A stretch of 64,000 nt of DNA from Branchiostoma belcheri (lineage: Eukaryota; Chordata; Leptocardii; Amphioxiformes; Branchiostomatidae): contig NW_017802379.1 of assembly GCF_001625305.1 (NCBI RefSeq), positions 2,337,328 to 2,401,327 on the forward strand. The letters run 5' to 3'. Position numbers and translations under genes: made by a program. The notes beneath the pieces were generated by a model that ran no database searches, had not been told where the DNA came from, and was given only the letters and a program-made list of their open reading frames with translations. Below, one piece after another: positions 28,301 through 39,158 of this stretch. Numbering within the stretch: position 1 is the first letter of the stretch; each line of letters opens with the position of its first letter.

Positions 28301-29259
28301 TGCCAACCACAGCCGTATTTCGAGAAAGGGACAAAAAATTGCCACATTCAGCTACAGAGGGATACGAACTGGAAAACATGAGCGAATCCCTCTCGCCCAA
28401 CGTCGTGCCAAGGACGCATACGGACATTCCCAAATCGCCCAGGCGTTCGTCAATGTCTGCCCTTCACAGCCACCGCTCCTTCTTCAAGAGAAGAATCAGC
28501 TGGACACACGCCGACAGCTACGACCTGAGTCAGGAGGGCCACGCCCCTGTACCCGGCATCAGCCATACCTGCAACCCGGTTGTCGAACATCCCCCAGCTG
28601 TCGACCATCCCGCCGAGGAGATCACCCGGCGGAAACTGAGCTGGACATTGCCTGACCTGACCAAACGATTCCGTGTGCGGCCAAATTCCAACGGGGAAGA
28701 AGACAAAGGAAAGCCCTCTGATGACGACAATGGCACCGCCCCAAAGTCCACAGTCAGTCGGATCGACTTCCACACAGAAACTGTTCGGTACTATCGAGAC
28801 GATGACACCTCCCTTCCTGACGTCACCTGCCCACCATCCCTAGATTTGAACGGACAGAAGTCGCCGCTACCAAGTGCGGACAGGCAGGAGACCGGAGCGG
28901 CGTCCAATACCTCCCGGGACGGTAAAGCACCCTCTGAGGGCTACAGGAGGAGGAGAACGCGCCTCGCTGACCGCTCTCCTAGCCAGAGAATGCCAGATGC
29001 CATGGACAAGTCTGCCGCAATCCGCTCAGTCTACATCATCCTGGCGTTCATCGTTGCCTGGATACCGTTGCCCGTGGCACTGCTGATTGAGTACTTCGTG
29101 AAGAGCCCTGTGGTGTACAACTTTGAGACGGTTGCCTATGTACTGATGCTGAGCACCAGGGTCGTACACCCATTGCTGTACGCTTGCTTCCACAAAGGCT
29201 TCAGAACTGAATTCCGACGCAGCTTAAGAGGCTTTAAATGCAAAAAGGAAACAACATAA
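13325..29259 (+). CDS. Orphan rhodopsin-family GPCR with a very long third intracellular loop
   Basis: Three exons, 13325-13803, 26855-27103 and 27654-29259, join in frame (both introns phase 2, GT-AG) to give 777 residues. Segments in order: extracellular N terminus with sequons at N17, N22 and N32; TM1 about 49-75 with GN at 67-68; TM2 with LSAADLL and D96; C125 at the top of TM3; TM3 end DRW at 149-151; TM4 with W176; loop cysteine C199; TM5 about 218-240; a third intracellular loop of about 455 residues (243-700), rich in Pro, Ser and basic residues; TM6 with AWIP at 711-714; TM7 with HPLLY at 748-752; short tail. DRW replaces DRY, AWIP replaces CWxP and HPLLY replaces NPxxY. Class A is certain; ligand and subfamily are unknown. 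The start at 13325 has a good context (CAAAATGG); M18 is an alternative. A possible polyadenylation signal AATAAA lies at 29654-29659. The Arg/Ser clusters in the loop suggest phosphorylation control. Confidence 0.9.
13804..26854 (+). other. Intron 1 of the GPCR gene (about 13 kb)
   Basis: Begins GTAGGG and ends with the acceptor CTCCTAG. It holds a TTAA-flanked MITE at 18872-19258. Open frames such as 24314-24730 (+, 138 codons) and 21068-21328 (-) resemble no family I know and have no supported splice partners. I found no further GPCR exon inside; the two flanking exons join TM3 to TM4 without missing residues. Confidence 0.6.
18872..19258. mobile_element. TTAA-flanked MITE, piggyBac-type (387 bp)
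   Basis: The left end TTAAAGGCAT is repeated perfectly in inverted form at the right end, ATGCCTTTAA, and both termini are the tetranucleotide TTAA. TTAA target duplication with short inverted repeats is typical of piggyBac (and Kolobok) elements. There is no transposase frame. The interior has GGCTTGGAAACCCGATTTTCC-like short dyads and an A-rich stretch before the right end. It lies in intron 1 of the GPCR gene. Confidence 0.6.
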
Positions 29260-32200
29260 ACTGAACAACAATCTTCTGTGATTTTAAAAAGGTATATCAG
29301 GATATATCAACCTTCTAAATCTTTCGGCAAAAAAACTGAATATGAAAGTATATGAAAAGCTTTTTTCAAACGACACCAAATTATTACTAAAGAAAATGTT
29401 TGCTAAATAATTATTTGATAACATCAAGTAGTCAGAAGTATTATAATATAAACTAAAAAAGATATTTTGAAAATTACTTACCATGAAATCTTGTTTGTAT
29501 AACCTTAACCTTAACCTTTCTTTTCAAATTGGATCGTTTACTTGTGACGAAACCCATTGAGTTGTCAAAGTGCCCGTTCAAATCGTGTTCATTCTTTGTA
29601 GCTCTGCGAAATTCTGTCTTGATGCCAGTCATCTGACAATTCTCATCAATAGTAATAAAAGAACAGATGTGAAGGGTTCCGGGAACAATGAATATAACGA
29701 GCGATCGAATATTTGTGACTTTTAAGTACCAACCTCAGATTTTGTCGATAAATATATATTTGATACGAAAATCAACAACTCTAATGCCGTTTCCATCACT
29801 CCAGGGTTGCCACTTTTAAAAAATTTCGAATGACCTTTTGTGTATATTTCATGACATAAAAGAGACCATATATCCGACTGTTATTTCGGAAAATTTGAAA
29901 TATTTTCCTCTCACTTAATTACTATCAGACTTACAACTCACAATAATACTTTCTGTACTTCATACAGACTAATTTTTCATATAGTGTATTGGAATGTATA
30001 TATATATATAATTGTGAAATACTTGTGAAACAGCCGTCTTCTGACCTCAGTACTAGTGCCATAACTGATACACTTGACAATGGATTTCCTCCAGCAATAG
30101 TCTATCTACAGTTAGGTGCCGCAGAAATAAAATCGGTATTTGTTTTGTCGTTAAGGGTGAGCGTGAGAGGTCTTTTCTTAATTTTCATCTAGGTGAAATC
30201 AAAGCAATACACAAGTTAACTGTGAATTGACAATTTACCAACTTGAAGTATTTGGGGTTTCTTTTCAGTCGTAATTCTGGCTGCTCGCGCTTGCTCCTTT
30301 TCTTCTTTCATAGGCTTTCAGAATCTGTCAGCTGACTGATTATATTGTACGTACCAAAGAATGTATCCGTTCTTTTCTGCTCAAGAAATAAGCTGGTCTA
30401 GTCATAGGTATTACGTTGTTGACAAACAAGCACAAATAATTACACCTGCGCTGCAGTCTATGTTGCTTATCGCGGTTTTACGCGAGACATTGCGAGACAT
30501 TGCATGTCGTTTACAATTATCATACTCTTGGACGAGAAACATAAAATTCTTCTAAAACTGAAATTAACAGAATCCCTTCATGACCACCGTGTGTCCAACG
30601 CCAGTTATGCGCCCTTTATAATTGGCACAAAATACGACTATTGTATTTTAGTGTAAAAAGGAAAGCCTCTGTACATTATGTACAAAAAGATAAAACGTTC
30701 CTTAATATGGCGAAGAAACGTCAAATGCTCTTTACTAATTTCTCTGTTTCTGTATTGTATGTATTCACAATACTAACTCAATTACATTCCCAATGCAATA
30801 AGAAGCATTCTTCAAGTTGAAAGAGAGATGACCCATCAATCTACATAGAGTTTTTGAATATGACGATTGAAAAAGACTGCTTTAAATGGAAACAGACACA
30901 ATTACTAATAATATAAGGTCAACTGGAGTATATCAAACAACACTGTAACGACATTGCATGTTAATGTAGACGATAGACAATTATACCTGATTGTTTAATA
31001 CCATATCACACCTATATGTTGCACAGATGTTGATAAATGAAGACTAAGAATCGTATGTTTTTTATCGTTTGTTCAAATATTGTGTCCGAAACAACTGTCA
31101 CATTTTGATAAAAAAATTGTGTTCACAAGCATAAAGAACAAGACAATGTACAAATAATAATGTACAGCGTTGCCATTGAAGTAATAGTAATAAGAATTAT
31201 TGTTGATGTATCACTTTGACACAAGGTACAAGAGAATAAAAAAGAAATGGTTCAATTGTGACTGATCTTGTATCATTGGTGCGTATTATATTGCATCTAA
31301 GGTCCAGAATAGATAAGATTATATTGTGTACGTGTTAAGGCACACGCGCACAGATACACATTATTACGACAGCAAAGCATGGCACCGCCCCTTCAGTATT
31401 TGAACTATGTATCTTTTGAAAACCTCTGGTTTATAGAGCTAGTTTTTCTTACCATTCTGTTCGATCAAAGACTAGTTACGGGATATGCGAAACCATCTGA
31501 CAACATGTACATAGTTCGAACTGGCACACAAACCGTGACCTTTAAACTGAATTAGTAACCTCACATGTCAACAGAATCACAGATCACAAGATTACTATAA
31601 TACCCCTACCCTCCATCATGAAGAGATTACAGGAAATGTGTCTTATCTGTGGTGAAATTTATGACTAGGCTGGCCTTAATGACAAACTTCTGCCCACGCC
31701 TGTTAGATGATTGCGTGTAAAGTAGCTGCCTAGGGTGATGTTTTAGTCATTATAATCTCTCTCGGCGGGGGCTTGAGTTAAAATCATGAACATATTCAAA
31801 TCTCTGCCCTAGAAAATCACGTATCCTGCGATAAGTGATCGACCTTTCAAATCGAGGTCAAGGTCGTGCGGTCGTGTCAAAACGTATTTTATAAGGCTAT
31901 CTTGTTGTTGTTGAAGTACTTAGTTAAAACATTAACTAGAAAGGTAACATTTGCATAGCAAATGCATAATGTTTACCTTCGCATATGGTCTGCTCTGTTA
32001 ATTCTTACTCAAACACATTCATACATATGGTCAGACAGGAGTTTAAATCCCTCCTGCTGTAAAATTGCAACATGATGTACGTAACCCAACACTAGTCACT
32101 ATGGTAACAGACAGTCTGGTTCAGGTCATTGGCCTTTTTGGTTTGGAGAAGAAGAGGAAATGTAGCAAAAACAATATGTTTTCCTTCGGTAAACATAAAA

Positions 32201-33338
32201 ATTAGTACGCATTGTTTTTCTTTTCCGGGATTACCCTGTGAAACTATCAGATAGAAAAAATACCCTATGATATCTATGTATGTGTTTAGCGCTTTTACAA
32301 CGACACGCTGGTTGTACGTGGCAAGGCGTACATACCCTTAATTATCTGCGCTCTCACTTCACTCAGGTACAAAGGAGACAGCGTGTTGGGTTTGGTATAG
32401 AATTTACACCAAACATCGCTAGCCAGACACGTCGTCATTCAAACACATTCAGACCACCATGCGTTCGCCATGAAAGCTCGAAACATCTAATGAAAAATGT
32501 TCTCTATTCAAGAAAGCACGAGGTTATGTTAGCAGAAGACAGATACGGGTAGCAGGAAAGTCCATCATTTTTGACAGTGACTGATGTGAGGAAGCCCGGT
32601 AGTAAAATATCCCTCTTGCTGCTTGGCCATTACTCTATAACCGGGAAGTGCTAAGCCTAACATTAAGAACACTCTTATGGCTTTTAAAAAAGCAATATTT
32701 CCGGCAAAACTGCGGGAGGTACCATCGTGATATATGTCCGGATACTGGGTCAAATGACTGAGAGTGAGAGAGTTGATCTAGTGCACTTCCTAATATGGTA
32801 AATCCTCCGGCAGAGTTGTGGAAGAGCACTCTATGGTCGTGATGTGCATTTCTCTCGTGTACACAGAAACGACCATCCCGGAAATCCTGACGATCATCTG
32901 CCAGGCCAGGATGAGAGAGAGATCGCTCAATGTTGTTGGCAAAATCCTGTACATGGGAAATGAAGTCAATGGAATATTTGTACAATCGGACAGAAGACAG
33001 AATAATATGAACATATGATGTGTAGCTATAGCCTGTACCCTATTCTCGTCCTTACGGTCCTTACTTGTATATGTAAAGAGGTAAGCGAGTGCGATGGACG
33101 ATCCTCATGTCAATGAGGTAAAACACATGAATACAAGATTTCTGAGGGAAATATGCTTAATCCTTTTCACATAATGTATATGGCCGCGCCGATGTCTGAA
33201 TCCATAGCCCTTTGGCCACACAGCTGTGCATGCAACAAGGTACTCACCCACTAGAAGTGGCGGGTATTCAACTTCTCTAGTCTTTTGTATGTGTTCAGTG
33301 ATAAGCATAGAAGCAGTGTAGAAGTATATTATATGAAT
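29260..33338. other. Gene-poor region downstream of the GPCR
   Basis: After the stop codon come about 400 bases of likely 3' UTR ending near AATAAA at 29654-29659. Beyond that no exon was recognised. Overlapping minus-strand open frames at 32565-33014 have some hydrophobic runs but no family signature. A short AACCTT triplicate near 29500 is not telomeric. Confidence 0.4.
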
Positions 33339-33660
33339 GGTTTATTTATTGTGCGAATATAAACTCGTCGCAGCCTTTAGCTGAAATTGTGAGTTCATGT
33401 ACATATACAAATTGCACAGGTTGACATAAACAATCAAGGTGACAATACATATTAAAAGATGAAATACATAATTAAAGTCGTAATGCATATATAAAAGGGT
33501 ACAATTACATATTTAATGTAATTGTAATTGTTAATACAATTACATATTTAATAAAAATATTCTATTATGTTTGGTCTGATCGGGTCGGGATTGAACCAGA
33601 AACCTACATGAATGTATGCGGGCTCTCCTCTCTATCCATTAGGTAGGAGTCGTGATTGCT
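33339..33660 (-). mobile_element. tRNA-derived SINE
   Basis: Read on the minus strand from about 33660, the head contains an A-box-like CCTAATGGATAGAG and, about 50 bases later, a perfect B-box GGTTCAATCCC. These are the two internal RNA polymerase III promoter blocks of a tRNA. The arms are too degenerate for a functional tRNA. The body continues into AT-rich sequence with a 35-bp-spaced direct repeat (33501-33517 and 33536-33552) and ends in AATAAATAAACC at 33339-33350, a typical simple-repeat SINE tail. No clear target duplication was found, so the ends are approximate. Confidence 0.55.
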
Positions 33661-34826
33661 GTTCTTATGAAGCATATGTCTAAGGAGTTTCCTGAGCATG
33701 ATAAATCCCTTCCTTAGTGTATGATACGTTGTCTTCCTTTTATCAATGATACTTCACCATGATAAATGTTGCTAGTTCTACGACCATAGTACACTTCATC
33801 CCTACAGCTTCCATTAAGCTGTCCCATCAAACTATCCTTTACATTTTCTTTCAGGTAAAAGCCACCATTTCCGGAGTATGTAAGCGTGTATAGAAAACGC
33901 TTTAGTAAGAGTAATGATTTGAGGAAAGATATCAGAAAAGCAGTAAATATTCTACCCAAACTAATGTGATTTGGGCAGTATATCATGTCTTTCCATTAAC
34001 TTTTTCGTATGTGCAGACGCACGTACACAATATCAACAGCCCGAGGCGCTGTTCCACTGAACAAAGACGATGCCCTTCACATTACAGTGGATACGAAACA
34101 CACGCCATAAACCATCAAAGCTTCAGCTTAACTATTTACAACCGGGACGAGATGAAAATCTGTACTACCTTTAAAGCTTGAAGCTCCTTGCTTTAAACAA
34201 GGAGCTTCCATGGCCTTGCTTTAAAAGTATAGCTCAACTAGCCTCGGCAACAGAGTCGCTCACACAATTGTACCCAGTCCTTGGGCCCTTGTCGTCTTGC
34301 CAAACGGTATACAGTGACGGTACAAGCGGTACAAGACTGGAAAAATACTTGGTCCCCTGATTCTCTGGACACACAGCCCGTCAATGATGATAATGACGAT
34401 GACTTGATGATTCACTATGGGCGTTGGCCACTGAGTCACTCAAATAGCATGTACTGGATTTGGCGTCCATACATACAGAGACAAGTAACATAAATGCAAT
34501 GCATGTGTGTGCCTCTGCGTTTTGCTTCACCATCAAGAGTACCAGTGCAACATTGTTTAATGGATTGAGAGTCAAAGAGGTCCTTGTACAGCAACTGACC
34601 GTGCAATCAGCCACTGGCGCTCGCCCACGCGTACATGTTTTGGCTTGCTGTGTTAACGGTCTCGGGTAGATCAACTCTGACATTAGTTCCTTGGAATAGC
34701 ATCGGAAGCAGAGGTGGCGGGGGCGGCACGCTGGGAAAACTGCCCCCGTGGGTCGTCATCGTGAAGGTGGGAGGATGTGTTGCCAACAGGTGCAGAGGCT
34801 ATGAGATGTTCCTGTTGCGGTTTGCG
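33661..34826. other. Intergenic, no gene recognised
   Basis: About 1.2 kb between the SINE and the minisatellite. No exon-like coding segment was recognised; the only structure noted is the short perfect hairpin at 34180-34208. Confidence 0.35.
34180..34208. repeat. Perfect 11-bp inverted repeat
   Basis: GAAGCTCCTTG and CAAGGAGCTTC are separated by seven bases (CTTTAAA). The loop and one arm (CCTTGCTTTAAA) recur directly downstream at about 34213-34225, so it may be a partial duplication. No T-run follows, and no function is assigned. Confidence 0.6.
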
Positions 34827-35446
34827 GTGAGCGTGGTTGCAGTGTGCACATGGTTGCAGTGTGCGCATGGTTACAGTGTGCACATGGTTGCAGTGTGAGC
34901 ATGGTTGCAGTGTGCACATGGTTGCAGTGTGAGCATGGTTGCAGTGTGAGCATGGTTGCAGTGTGAGCATGGTTGCAGTGTGCTACTCTCCAAGCAGAGG
35001 TTTGGGTTTTGGGGGTATTTTTAGCGTGTTTTTAGGCCTTTTTATCGGGGTTTCTCTTTTGCACTGATTTTTTTTCCCACCAAACCAGTGGTGGGAAAAA
35101 AATTCAGTGCAAAAGAGAAACCCCGATAAAAAAGCCTAAAAACACGCTAAAAATACCCCCAAAACCCAAACCTCTGCTTGGAGAGTAGCAGTGTGCACTT
35201 GGTTACAGTGTGCGCATGGTTGCAGTGTGCACATGGTTGCAGTGTGCACATGGTTGCAGTGTGCACATGGTTGCAGCGTGAGCATGGTTGCAGTGTGCAC
35301 ATGGTTGCAGTGTGCGCATGGTTGCTAGCGTGAGCATGGTTGCCGTGTGCACATGGTTGCAGTGTGCAGTGTGAGCATTGTTGCAGTGTGCGCATGGTTG
35401 CAGTGCCAGTGAGCACATGGTTGCAGTGTGAGCATTGTTGCAGTGC
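34827..35446. repeat. 17-bp minisatellite, interrupted
   Basis: Tandem copies of a unit close to ATGGTTGCAGTGTGCAC fill 34827-34980 and continue at 35191-35446. Units vary mainly at GCAC / GCGC / GAGC. The array is split by the palindrome at 34981-35190, which evidently inserted into it. The long minus-strand frames rich in His, Cys and Thr here come from translating the repeat and are not genes. Confidence 0.9.
34981..35190. mobile_element. 210-bp near-perfect palindrome (foldback element)
   Basis: The left arm starts TGCTACTCTCCAAGCAGAGG and the right arm ends in its exact reverse complement. The arms of about 100 bases differ at only about two positions (AAAGGCC versus AAAAGCC, and one base in the T/A-run). 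The centre is CCCACCA, a six-base loop, then TGGTGGG. CAGTGTG occurs immediately outside both ends and may be a 7-8 bp target duplication, though the host array itself contains this string. The sharp boundaries within the minisatellite support insertion of a foldback or MITE-like element. It has no coding capacity. Confidence 0.75.
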
Positions 35447-38237
35447 GTATAAATGCCATGTACCCTTGATCTGTATATATGCACTCTTTAGAATCTAAGA
35501 TGCTTTCCCAGTAAACTGAAATCATGAGCCTTTTTCAGGCTACATGATCAGACAAGCTTACTCGGTCGTGTCTCCCAAACGTACTGTTGTAAGCCATAAG
35601 CTAGGAATATACTCTTTTCCAAAGGGCACTGGAGAGACAAAGTTTCATCTATAATGTTATAAAATACAGGTATCAATCAATCCTAAAGGGTAGTTCTAGA
35701 GGCAAGGGAATCTATGGATCAAAGAGGATGAACGTGTAGAGTACTTCGACAAAATGAGCAGCTCAAAGTCTTGCAGTTGAAATATTCTTCCTGAAACTTC
35801 GTGGACTTTGGTTTGTCAAATGGTGAAAGTTTTTCTAGGTTTCAAAGTATTCGGATTCCATTCTGTAGTTCTAGACGTGGTGACAGTCTAGAAGGCCTGG
35901 AGGATGCCATTCTCCGTTGTACCACTCACGACGCCACGACGTATAAGTTCAAGGAAAGTCGTCGAGGCCTGTACAAATCACCAGGAAGAAGGATGAGGCA
36001 GTCGTTTCACAGCGACAACAGATGCCGTGCCTTGGGGATCACTGTAATTTCGGGACTGGAAAGTAATGCTTCCCTACTTTTTACCCTTTGCCTCAATGTC
36101 TCAAGTACCTGTTATTGCAGATTTCCACCGTTCAAGTACTGCTAAGTCTAAGATTGAGTGCCTGCAACGCCGTACCAACGCCGGCGGAACAAAAATTCTT
36201 GGAGAGGAAAACTTGAAATCCGTCCGGCCTCTGTACTAACTTGAGGTTTTTAATGACTCAAAGCTGTACAAGTTTTGGTGACTTTTAGTTCTAAAGCGTT
36301 GGTCTAAACCTTACGTGTCAATCATGTTATTTTATCTCCCGTTTTTCGTACCTAAGTTAACTTAATGTCCTTCCACATAGTATACATCTTCGTATGTAGG
36401 TCGTGCCATTTCGGTTTCCTTAGCCCTTGGGCCACACATCAGCAGTCAGGAGGTTCAACGTCCCTAGACACTTTTCCATAAGTTTTGGATGCTAAATAGA
36501 GCGTACAATCTTCTTCCAAGTTAAGACCAAGTGCAAAGTGAGCACACTGCCTACAAGGCAATTGCACCGTAAATCTTTCGTCCCTGCATTTGAAAATGTC
36601 GTTTTCCCCGTCAAGACGATTTCATTTCCTCTATCCCCAAGGACTATTTTTGTTGTTTTTAGTTGTCGTGACTGTATTTGCGTCTCTGGTCATAAACCCT
36701 ATGTATCGGCGGCGCCAGTCTAGAGCCTTATACTGAAGGCCCATAATACTGCCGCATATGGATTCAGGCATATTCATACAGGATGTATCAAACTACAAAT
36801 GGCAACTGTAAGCCGCGCCACTTTATGTCAGAGGCTGGTGCGTCGGCCAAGATTACGGCTGAGTGCTCGCTGTGCGATGTTTGCCGGATATATCGGCAGC
36901 ATGAAGCGAGGGGAACCGTAATCTTTTACGACCCTTAACAGCTGCGCCATGATAGGCCGATTGTAAACACCGAGATGATGGCCGCGACGACTGTAAAAGC
37001 AGATTTGGCTCGAGGAGACAAGATATGGTAGTGATAACACGACACATCGCGCTGTATAACCACCGTTTACATTATCTGAGCTACAAGCACCATAGATTAC
37101 ACTTGTTTGTGAAGTTCAGACGTTAGTTTGAAAGGTTGGATAACTACTGTGTACGTCAGCAGCGATTTTGTATGATGCATTGCTATATATGAAATGCAGA
37201 GGAAACAGATTCATTTTCCAATATTCGTGGTGTGTTTTTTTGTGCCATGTTTCTTTCCTTGTTCTTTTTCCTATCTTAAGTCACGTTGTTTGTTAATTTT
37301 GCAAATAAAGGCTTTTCTGATATTTTGTTTACAAGACAGTTCTGTTACATAGCACAGGCAACTTGTCTCATTTGTATGTATGCCAGGCAATAAAATATTG
37401 TCAAAGCTATAAGGAGGAATGTTTGAACACGCTGTTACTTCGCAATACAAGATCTATAGCTATATATCCTTCGCGAAGAGGGTAGTAGAGGCTAGTAATA
37501 TGTCTTGCGTGTTTATCTGTCTGCTTGTGAATAAAACAGCATAAATCGAGCAGTCATGAACGGATCTTTATTATATTTGGTACGTGAGCAGGTACTAGTA
37601 CGTATGATTATGGCCTCTCTAGCACATTCCTATGGTACTGCAGCAGAACCTCAAGTTTTCGTATAATGCATCTCTTGATCTTACTATGTTATATTTATAA
37701 ACCAGTAGTTTTAGGTACACTTTTGGACCCACTGCCACCTTTTGTGGAACTGCAAGGATCATTTTGTTCGAGACTTGGAAATAGAATAACTCTCGAAGGC
37801 TTGAATTTATGTTTTTATGCATTGCCACGTGCAGATATGCAGAGAAATTCCTGCATTGTTCAGACTGCATATTTCTTCAACTTCGCTTCTCAGACACCTA
37901 CATCCATTCATCCTTCCATAGGCTATACAGTTGTTGTAGCAAGGCCAATGTCGATCTCTTCTATCAACAAAAGTGTATACAGTTTCAAACATACAGATTG
38001 ACGACGCTTCACTAGGCTTAAGACGTGATCCAGCATTTTGCAAGTCCATTAAGGGATTAGATGTAGACATGGTGACAGAGGGCCAACAACAGAACACAGT
38101 AAGTGTTTAAAAGCGTGGGGAGATGTATGTGAACCGCATGAAGTAACATATGAATTATTGTTTCCTGGCAACGATGAGTAACCCTGTAACTTCTCAATAC
38201 AATATATATTACCTCCGCCAAGAAGGGTATATTCCTA
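35447..38237. other. Intergenic, no gene recognised
   Basis: Contains several short open frames (for example 35801-36145 plus, 114 codons; 36828-37047 minus) without recognisable domains, membrane pattern or splice partners. Confidence 0.4.
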
Positions 38238-38404
38238 GTCTCCACCAGACTCCTTTGGGGATTTAATTAGCTAGAGGAGTTGACCGGTCAGAGAGGGTCC
38301 ATGTGCGTGCACGTGCAAGCAAATTGACCCTCTCTGGCCAATTAAGTCCCCTTTCAGGCCGATTTCTACTATTTATTCAGCCTGCAAAGGAGTCTGGTGG
38401 AGAC
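38238..38404. mobile_element. TA-flanked foldback MITE (167 bp)
   Basis: A 20-base end, GTCTCCACCAGACTCCTTTG, is repeated exactly inverted at the right terminus, and TA lies directly outside both ends (38236-38237, 38405-38406). Inside the arms more complementarity follows: GGGGATTTAATT pairs with AATTAAGTCCCC with one mismatch, and GGTCAGAGAGGGTC pairs with GACCCTCTCTGGCC with one. The whole element can fold on itself. Each terminus also contains its own mini-hairpin, AGTCT-CCACC-AGACT. The TA duplication points to a Tc1/mariner-like mobilising transposase. Confidence 0.75.
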
Positions 38405-39158
38405 TATCATATTCCTACCTGTTGGCCTGTTGGCCTGTTGGCCATGTTTTCATTCTAGTTGATTATAGAATGGATACAATAAAGAACACACAGTGGTACA
38501 GCGACTATGTAATAAAGCAAGGTTCAATAACTGGTAAGGTATGGATACATTAAAATGACGGACTTGTCTCTCTTGCCTCATAAACGACAAGCCAATTGCA
38601 AGACGAACCGTTCGCAGTTTGTGGGTCTACATTAGGGACAGGCGCCATGCACAATAATTGTACACGAAGGACAAATAAGAACCCAAGATTAGATTTATCG
38701 CCGACAAATAACTTAGTCAAGTACTTCTTCTTTTCCCCCTGGGAATTACTTTTACCAAAATATATACGTGCGTTTATTTTGGGCCAATTTGACACATTAA
38801 TTTCATAACATGGTAGTGTACTTTGGTCCTTGTTCTGGTTTTGTGTTTCCCATGAGTATAATACCAACACTTTTTATAGCTGTAAATTGTTCCGAAGAAG
38901 CTAGTTTTTACGATGAAGCAGTAAAAATACATTTATAGACTGTCTATTACAGTCAAGACAGGAAAGATGAAAAGACTTATATAATATAAAGATATAAATT
39001 CCAAACCATCATAAAAACAGCAATGAGTTATTTTCAAATATTGTGCTTATATACATATATTCATATCTTGCCTCGAACTAGAAAACTATGGGTACGCAGT
39101 GATGATATTTTATGCAAAACCTATGATAACTAATCTAGTATGGAGAGAGATATATATG

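Noticed and set aside
27624-28773. Other-frame ORFs over GPCR exon 3
   Set aside because: Shadows of a GC-rich coding exon. The frame ending at 29259 carries TM6 and TM7 and joins the upstream exons in phase.
29500-29518. Telomere-like AACCTT repeat
   Set aside because: Only three hexamers and the wrong unit (CCTTAA, not CCCTAA).
32565-33014. Overlapping minus-strand frames with hydrophobic stretches, possibly a membrane protein exon
   Set aside because: No single frame has a convincing span or motif and no splice partner was found.
33560-33660. Functional tRNA gene
   Set aside because: A and B boxes are present, but the cloverleaf arms do not pair and there is no clean acceptor stem; a SINE head is the better reading.
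34827-35446. CRISPR-like array
   Set aside because: Units are head to tail with no spacers, and the genome is animal.
34683-35525. Long minus-strand frames rich in HCNHAHTAT-like repeats
   Set aside because: They are translations of the 17-bp minisatellite; the period of 17 cycles all three frames, so the open reading is a by-product.
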